From assembly GCA_030549495.1 (NCBI GenBank), contig JAUIRK010000855.1, positions 1,985,501 through 2,049,500 on the forward strand: a DNA stretch of 64,000 nt, read 5' to 3'. Shown one piece after another: positions 59,201-64,000 of the stretch. Numbering within the stretch: position 1 is the first letter of the stretch; each line of letters begins with the position of its first letter. Below the pieces are notes generated by a model. That model saw nothing but the letters and a program-made list of their open reading frames with translations. It ran no database searches and had not been told where the DNA came from. Both the position numbers and the translations under genes were made by a program. The DNA comes from Nectonema munidae (lineage: Eukaryota; Nematomorpha; Nectonematoida; Nectonematidae).

Positions 59201-59975
59201 GAGATAAAAAATGTTTTAAAATGATTTAAATGAATAACATTTTGGGATTAAATATACTATTGTGCTATAAGAAATTGAAATGGCCAATTAAGTTTTAATA
59301 AAAAATGTTTTTTTCAGTAATTGAAATTGTCAAATGAGGAAACAGGGATAATAAACAATTAAGTATACTTTCAGGTTATAATATTTTCTCTTAAAATTTC
59401 GAAAAAAAATAAAAAAAAAACTCTAAAAAAAATCATTCTTGAAATAAAAGCTTAAAGAGTAAATACTCAGAAATCACTTTTGTTTCATTTATATTTATCA
59501 TCTGTAAGTCTTTAATTGTTTATCATCACTGTCTCTCCATTTGGCAATTTCAATTACTGGAAAAAACATCATTTATTAAAACTCAATTGGCAATTTCAAT
59601 TCATTATAGCACACTAGTGTATGTAATCGAATATGTTATGCAACATCATCTCTTTAAAACAAATTTTGTCTCTCCTTAGTTCAACTTTAAAAAGGTTTCG
59701 GGAAGATATACTACTATATTTTCCCGAAAGAATGGAAAAACATTTTGAATTCAAAGTATGCAGCACTTTTTTACTTTTCAAGTCACGGCAAATTAAGAAC
59801 GTGGTTACACGTTTGAGACTTAATATTTATTTTTGGATTGAGATTTGAAAAGTTCATTGACACGTAAAGGTTTAATTCAATTTTTTCTTTCAATTCATGT
59901 AAAATTCAGCTTACCGATACCAAATAGAGTAATTGCTGCCAACATTGTTGATGATAGATATGTTATTGTCACCAT
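53280..59975 (-). CDS. Candidate secreted peptide precursor, three exons, 112 residues
   Basis: Exons on the minus strand: 59975-59915, 55361-55203, 53398-53280. Donors GTAAGC and GTAAGT are excellent. Acceptors are TTTTCTCTAG and ATTAAG, the second weaker. Split codons agree (G|TG = Val, T|CT = Ser), giving 339 nt with TGA. Residues 1-22 (start MVTITYLSSTMLAAITLFGI) form a signal-peptide-like hydrophobic start. A spacer follows (GNNEVLYKFKQFSTLPYGDS). Then come basic pairs NKR and SRR (74-76), a segment LKWSGL followed by GKK (86-88), EKK, and a C-terminus ending YHWAGLG at residue 112. W-S-G-L-G-KK is a textbook amidation-plus-cleavage signal, and a terminal Gly after W-A-G-L can be amidated directly. 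Inference: a neuropeptide precursor yielding W-x-G-L-amide peptides. I know no named family with this ending. Alternatives: a basic organellar protein, or a wrong exon 3 frame, because another frame (start KCGFEVVGFG) is open over the same exon. Confidence 0.5.
53558..53824. mobile_element. hAT MITE, 267 bp
   Basis: Left CAGTGACGGATCCAG, right inverted CAGTGGCGGGCCTCATG. 8-bp flanks GAGATAAC and GAGACAAC (7 of 8). Runs of 12 G and 8 G lie just inside the two ends. Lies in the last intron of the peptide-precursor gene. Confidence 0.85.
54516..54690 (+). repeat. Dispersed repeat fragment, copy B
   Basis: Related to 18500-18660 through GGATATAATTCAGCCAATTA and the flanking TTTTAAAG/TTTAGG segment, ending at GGGGCGCACC. 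Probably a decayed MITE. Confidence 0.5.
54838..54876 (-). repeat. Short dispersed motif, copy 3
   Basis: Inverted: GTTGACTCCCATAGTCTTGC, then CAGACCACTTATTATTA. Matches the motif at 14230 and 50892. Confidence 0.55.
54975..55140 (+). repeat. tRNA-derived SINE, fourth head type
   Basis: GACTCGGTGTCATAGTGGTC (A-box region) and GCGGTTTGATTCCAGATG (B-box region), followed by a body with CATCCGGTTGCGCTAGGAAG. It ends about 60 bp before exon 2 of the peptide-precursor gene. Confidence 0.65.
55600..55682 (-). repeat. tRNA-derived SINE, third head type
   Basis: Minus strand: GAGTTCGGCAGGTGCACAAG, TGGTAAGAGCG (A box), TTTGGGTTCGATTCTCGATC (B box). Same head as 45224-45325. Confidence 0.7.
56141..56262. 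mobile_element. piggyBac-type MITE, 122 bp
   Basis: TTAA at both ends; left TTAAGTACCATAG, right inverted TTAAGTCCCAATG. A palindrome GTTCCCAAATGGGAAC lies beside ATTGGGACTTAA, the same design as the ends of the piggyBac copy at 34828-37505. The interior AATCAGACGATATCTAA matches 48515-48641. Confidence 0.75.
56290..57750 (-). pseudogene. Decayed Tigger/pogo-type transposase
   Basis: Minus-strand relic, C-terminus at 56290. Recognisable blocks, C to N, are IMKCFKHSGFV and TICDAIKSVDLAS in the 104-codon frame 56604-56290, then SNTTS..EPLDL..RSFKTCYRKML near 56600-56690. Further up are RKFLHFLDNATSHTHD near 56730-56775 (usual form LDNAPCHPHD), KPLVI.GKSKKPRCFKNI and DLPVIYF near 57110-57210, and QTAFYFCALPEKTL near 57255-57300. 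Frames change repeatedly and stops intervene. The N-terminal DNA-binding part is hardly legible. An acidic run of Asp/Glu (56392-56425) precedes the tail. Distinct from the copy at 19304, which has a different DDE sequence. Lies in intron 1 of the peptide-precursor gene. Confidence 0.75.
57848..58695 (+). mobile_element. Decayed hAT element with transposase C-terminus
   Basis: Plus strand: IIATFLDPRSKSKLF (about 57955-58000), then an acidic Ser/Glu linker (MDYILNSSSEEENAK) near 58125-58170, and LDWWKTKEEFPFVSKIA near 58270-58325. In a shifted frame QSEHLFSSAGNIYTDKRKRL and EKVEKLSF (58345-58440) give the hAT dimerisation domain. Two frame changes and several stops are visible. A 26-bp stretch around TTACATTATAGCTACTTTTC is duplicated in tandem at 57923-57972. 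The right flank carries ATATCCGCGATG, CACATCCGATACATCTCTAC, a hAT-like end. The catalytic N-terminal half is missing. Confidence 0.8.
59165..59705. repeat. Long foldback (inverted repeat) element
   Basis: Arms of at least 180 bp around a loop of about 120 bp centred near 59435. Left landmarks in order: GTTGAACTAAGGAGAGA-like GATTGAACTAAGGAGAGATA (59190), CTATTGTGCTATAAGAAATT (59262), CAGTAATTGAAATTGTCAAA (59314). Their reverse complements occur in mirror order at 59520-59690. The core arms (59262-59365 against 59510-59622) are about 85% identical by eye. No coding of note. Confidence 0.8.
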
Positions 59976-60119
59976 TGCAAAAAATAAAAGAATTCTTGTC
60001 AAAACTTTCTTGAATTAATAATAATTTTAAACCTTGCTAAATAAATATATATATATATATATATTTGAAAGTATGTAATGTATATGTATAGATGGAATTT
60101 TCATGTAATAGTTTATGTT
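59976..60119. repeat. 5' flank with AT microsatellite
   Basis: The AT repeat at 60042-60064 sits about 70 bp upstream of the start codon of the minus-strand peptide-precursor gene. Confidence 0.7.
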
Positions 60120-60480
60120 TACAGAGTAATAGTTCTTCATCTCTTATGTCATGGAGGATGGCAATTAGAGAAGAAGTGAAATTTTAATTAAATTTTTTTA
60201 CTTTTAAAAGTGGACAGCACAAACCAATCAATTCCACTACACGAAGCGAGACGGGAAACAAGATGAGAGAAGATTTGCGCAAAGATGAGGAGAGAGGGAT
60301 CAAGCAAACTAATTTAATTACTTTTTGATGATCTTCTCCTACTTCATACGCGAAGATGATAAGTGAGTGTTAGAGGATTGCGAGCAATCTTTGATCAGAG
60401 GAAGGAATACAGAGTTTGCACAATTCATCACTCACACACACAACACACTTTGCGTTGAAAGAGGCAAGAAATAGGAGAAA
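60120..60480 (-). promoter_or_regulatory. G+C-richer unique island upstream of the peptide-precursor gene
   Basis: About 360 bp with non-repetitive, balanced composition (ACACGAAGCGAGACGGGAAA, then GATGAGGAGAGAGGGATCAA) in otherwise A+T-rich DNA, 150-500 bp upstream of the ATG at 59975. Position and composition suit a promoter or 5' UTR. No core motif is assigned. Confidence 0.3.
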
Positions 60481-61244
60481 TTTTAGAATAACGACTTTAT
60501 GAAATCAATCATTTTTTTCATCCAAAATATGAGCGTTTATTTATTTTAGCAAATCTACCCTTTTTAAAAAAAATTCGGTTAATATGGGCAAATAGAAATG
60601 ACGACATTATGACAATATTGTCTGGAAGTGATAAAGCAAAAGGTGTACACAAAAAGTCCATATGATGATGCTTTCCAAAAATGCCTACTCTTCAAGCTTT
60701 TTTGTTGTGTTTAAATAAATCGCTACGCAACTGTAAGTGTGTAACATTTATTCTCTAAAAACGGTTTTCATAGAAAGAGACAACTCTCGCTAAACCAGAC
60801 TTCATCTTAAACTTTTTAGCTCTTCAAATCTTTGGATATACAGGAAAGGCAAAAAGGTCGAAATTTTTTAATTTATAATTTTAAGTATACAGAATTTAAA
60901 TTTTTATATAAACTCCATAAGACAGTAAAATTATATTTTTCAATTTCGAAACGATTTCATCATGTGAATAGTTATTTCACAATGTTCTATAGTAAAAAAT
61001 TTGTTCCACTTAAAATTAGTGAGGTTTAACAGTTTGAAAGTGTAAACTATCAGCAAAATTAGCAAACAGTTAAGAGAAATGATTAATCAAAGGTTTGACT
61101 TTTGCTAAACAAAATGTAAGTATATTTGTAAATAAACGTCAAAAATGACAAAAACTACTATAGATGTCCTTAAAAATTTACTGTCCAATCAAATTTACTA
61201 TACACTTATTAATTAAATGAAAAATATTCCCAATACTTTTTTAA
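60481..61244. other. A+T-rich spacer, nothing seen
   Basis: A 65-codon plus frame at 60832-61029 has no features. No element ends. Confidence 0.5.
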
Positions 61245-61590
61245 CATTAAAATTTTTTAAGTTTTCTTGTAAGGATATCTCTAAAGAAACAACATGGAAA
61301 ATTTATCGTGAAAACTCATTATTTAATAATATATAATTTTGGAATTAACGCCATCTTAATTTCTCTTTGTATTCTTCAAATGACGTCTTCTCTGTATCTT
61401 CATGAGTCCAAAATTTGTTTACTGCTGATTCACATTCTCTAAAGGAGCTAGCGAATGCTCATTCTATTTTTTACTTACATATGTCTGTGAAAATAGAAGA
61501 ATTAGGAGCACTAACTAATCCAGTTAGCAAGGTAATCGTTTACCCCTTTAACAAATTTATTTATCCAATTACTACGGGATACATAATTTT
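61245..61590 (+). repeat. Dispersed repeat, copy 2 of 2
   Basis: Same landmarks and order as 21400-21743: TGTAAGGATATCTCTAAAG, CAACATGGAAAAT, CTTCTCTGTATCTTCATGAG, TTTTTTCTCTCAAAG. Function and family unknown. Confidence 0.65.
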
Positions 61591-61969
61591 TTCTCTCAAA
61601 GCTGCTAAAAGAAGAAAATGTGTTATATGTTCATAGAGATGAGAAATTAGAAAAAAAATGCACTTCTGATCGAAAATAACGGAGATCTGTCATGTCAATA
61701 TGTCAAATCTTTGACACGCCTTGATGATCATCACTCAAGCTTCATTGATAAAATCCCATTTGTATAATAATGGATGAAAGGGAGAAAATAGTATAAGTGA
61801 TTTAGAGTTTAAGCTAAAATGATTTTTTTTTATAAAAAATAGTTTTGATTTTTTTGTAAATAAAACAGAATAAAAGTTACGCTATGTTTATTTGTTAATT
61901 TTGAATAATAAGAAGTTTTGTATTAAGCTTTCATAATCTTTCGATTGAGGTTCACCATGAAAAGGGATG

Positions 61970-62430
61970 CAGTAAACCCTCTCAGATACGAATGATCGTC
62001 TAGCCACGTTTAAAAAGTCGTATTTGAGAGGAAGTCGTTACAAAGGGGTTTCAAAAAGTGTGCTTTTTTGATAACGTCATGACAGTATTATAACTTGTTT
62101 AAATGTTATCAATAATGCATAATTTGCTTAATTACGCATGAAATTAACATAAAAATCGATTTTATTGAAATTAAACTTTTTAAAAAGTGAAAATTTATTG
62201 AAAATATTTTAAAACTTTAAAAAATGATTAGAATGAGGTATACAATAAAAATAAGTTTAATTCGCTATATGTGATATATCACCATTTTAAATTGATGTCG
62301 CACCCAAGGAGTTAGAGAAGTTGTTTATAAAGAGGAGTATGATTAATGTAGATATTTGTGTGTGTTTACAAAGTCGTATCTTTGGGGAAGTCGTATTGTA
62401 GAGGGGTCGTATTTCACACGGGTTACACTG
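61970..62430. mobile_element. Tigger/pogo-like MITE, 461 bp
   Basis: Left CAGTAAACCCTCTCAGATAC, right inverted CAGTGTAACCCGTGTGAAAT. The subterminal word GTCGTAT recurs four or five times (62027, 62382, 62396, 62407). The right flank begins TA, the left flank TG, so the TA duplication is only half preserved. Non-coding. Confidence 0.7.
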
Positions 62431-63623
62431 TATATACTATAAGAAGAAAAAATATGTTCCGAAGAAGGCTGGAATTTCAACATATGTTAAAAAACAGTGT
62501 ATGGACTAAGTGATATTAATTTTTTGTTTTGATTTCTTGCTTTTTAGGATTAACTAACTTTTTTTGTGTAGAGCACAATATCATTTTCGAATACTTTTAG
62601 CGTTGTAATGGCGAAACTTTCCTCTTTTATGAACTACTTCTCATCGTATAAAAATATGTTTATAACTCATAATTTGCATTTAGAGAAAAAGCAGGAAATG
62701 CATTCAAAGTATCAAATTGTAAAAAATTTTTTATTGTCAATGCTAATATATTGATTTCTGTTCTTATTGTTTTACTAAATATGAAACTCTATACAAACAG
62801 TTTTTTTCACGTTTTTATTATCCAAAAATATACTGTTATCAATTTATATTAACGAAATGAAGACTTTTTCCAGAAAATTCTGAGATTTATATTTTTTTCC
62901 AATTTTTTACAATGCCTGGAGAACAAAACATTTTTTATCTTTCTTTTACTTCCAAGTGTTGAAAGGAAACAAAGTTATGGCTGATATTGAATAAAATTAT
63001 GACATGAATTATGATTTTCTTTGCTTAATTCTAACTCTTCGCATTCTCTCATTAATCAAGATTTTTTTCTCAGGATCTCAGCAATCAGCAATTTTTGTAT
63101 TGATTAATTCTTTATGTTTACTGTTAAAATTGAGACCAAATGTTCTCATTCTTCCAAATGCTAATGATGTTACACTTTGATAAAAACAAAGCAATCAAAT
63201 TCAGAGATTCCTTAACTTTATTAATGAAGAATTCGAGATACTTTAAAAAGTAGGCCTAACGCACACTTTTTTAAAACCCACAATTTAAACGTATTTACAA
63301 TACACGCCAATCTACAAAATGCTTATTGTCATCTCAAATTTTACACTCTTGATTCCTTATTGCAAAGTGGAAAAAGGTACGTCTAATCAATTTTTGGAAT
63401 CATTATAGTCTGTAAGCTATCTTTTGAAATATGTTTTTAATGAACCACCACATAACCTAGAAAAGAGACTTGCATATAAACCGAGAAACTATGGAGAGAG
63501 GTGTTCTAAAACAGCCTTCAAATTTCATGGCAATGTTTTATAACCTATTGAAAGCTGCAGACCCTTTTAAAACCTTTTTTTCTGAAAGAACTAAGTATTG
63601 CTCTTATGAATGATTAATATTAT
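62431..63623. other. A+T-rich spacer, nothing seen
   Basis: No convincing frame, element end or RNA. Confidence 0.5.
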
Positions 63624-63854
63624 TTATAATTTACAATTATTTTCATCCATTATGCTGACAGATCTTGCACTACGAGTTTGGTGAAGTGGCGATTTCTTTT
63701 CAAATGTCAAAACCGATGTTTCGAATGAAGTAACTTTTTTAAAATACTCAATTACATTTTTGCGAGTAATGTTGTCATGTAAATATTGAGTATATTGCTG
63801 CATCAAAGTGATCGAAAGAATTATCATATGTGTATTGATACATCCGCTAGCTGA
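63624..63854 (-). CDS. Candidate 3' exon or transposon remnant
   Basis: On the minus strand an acceptor-like TTTAAAATCAG at about 63855 is followed by an open frame with protein-like composition: LMQQY TQYLHDNITRKNV, EYFKKVTSFETSV, SPLHQTRSARSVS, ending DENNCKL with a stop. The charged, mixed composition is better than most frames here. The SP..TRSARSV stretch vaguely recalls the linker of some transposase DNA-binding domains (KRKSPGRPR), so a transposon origin is possible. No upstream exon lies in the window. The frame also stays open past the acceptor to 63878. Confidence 0.25.
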   Translation of the reverse strand, partial: SASGCINTHMIILSITLMQQYTQYLHDNITRKNVIEYFKKVTSFETSVLTFEKKSPLHQTRSARSVSIMDENNCKL

Positions 63855-63878
63855 TTTTAAATTGATTTGAAGATACAA

Positions 63879-64000
63879 AATATTCTTGTTTTAAATGTTC
63901 TAAGTATTCATAACTACTGACGCATTTGCACCAAAATTATAAGCATTTGCAATCATTCAACTGATTCCTGCCTCTTTAAATCTGTTTTCATCTTAGCAAA
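63879..64000. other. Right edge, nothing seen
   Basis: Short A+T-rich flank. Confidence 0.4.

Overview
The window is A+T-rich (about 70% by eye), intron-bearing, non-bacterial DNA packed with cut-and-paste transposons, tRNA-derived SINEs and tandem repeats. A cyclin B3 gene with animal-type exon structure, together with the transposon families present, suggests an invertebrate animal, most likely an arthropod. A copepod-like crustacean is a guess I cannot test. Coding sequence is scarce and split into short exons, so most open frames longer than 60 codons are chance or transposon relics. The real genes were found by matching splice signals and reading phase by eye. Three gene models are supported. 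(1) cyclin B3, + strand, 39006-51614, ten exons, 468 residues. (2) A small single-pass membrane protein of 87 residues, + strand, 25865-30666, four exons with exact phase agreement and a polyadenylation signal. (3) A 112-residue secreted-type precursor, - strand, 59975-53280, three exons, with two W-(S/A)-G-L-G motifs placed as in amidated neuropeptide precursors. Weaker exon candidates lie at 1-300 (-), 4875-5005 (-), 21744-21990 (+) and 63624-63854 (-). Left third (1-19 kb): mostly A+T-rich spacer with a few G+C-richer islands (3.6-4.1, 4.9-5.1, 10.7-11.5, 13.7-14.1 kb), a SINE, MITE-like pieces and two tandem arrays. The larger array (16.88-18.29 kb) has about ten units of about 146 bp. 19-25 kb: a nearly complete but decayed Tigger/pogo element with TA target duplication, a dispersed repeat, a block of strange composition rich in homopolymers (22.03-23.1 kb), and a piggyBac C-terminal relic. 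25-39 kb: the small membrane-protein gene, whose long second... third-exon-spanning intron holds a hAT MITE and a retroelement reverse-transcriptase fossil; then SINEs and a decayed piggyBac element (34828-37505) with subterminal palindromes. 39-52 kb: cyclin B3. Its introns carry nested insertions, notably a 2.66-kb non-autonomous hAT element with a perfect 8-bp target duplication that itself contains a SINE and two further MITEs. 52-64 kb: the peptide-precursor gene on the opposite strand, whose introns contain a hAT MITE, SINEs, a piggyBac MITE, a decayed Tigger-like transposase, a decayed hAT transposase and a long foldback repeat; a Tigger-like MITE lies further right. No functional pathway links the three genes. 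The shared theme is non-autonomous DNA transposons and SINEs accumulating in introns and spacers.
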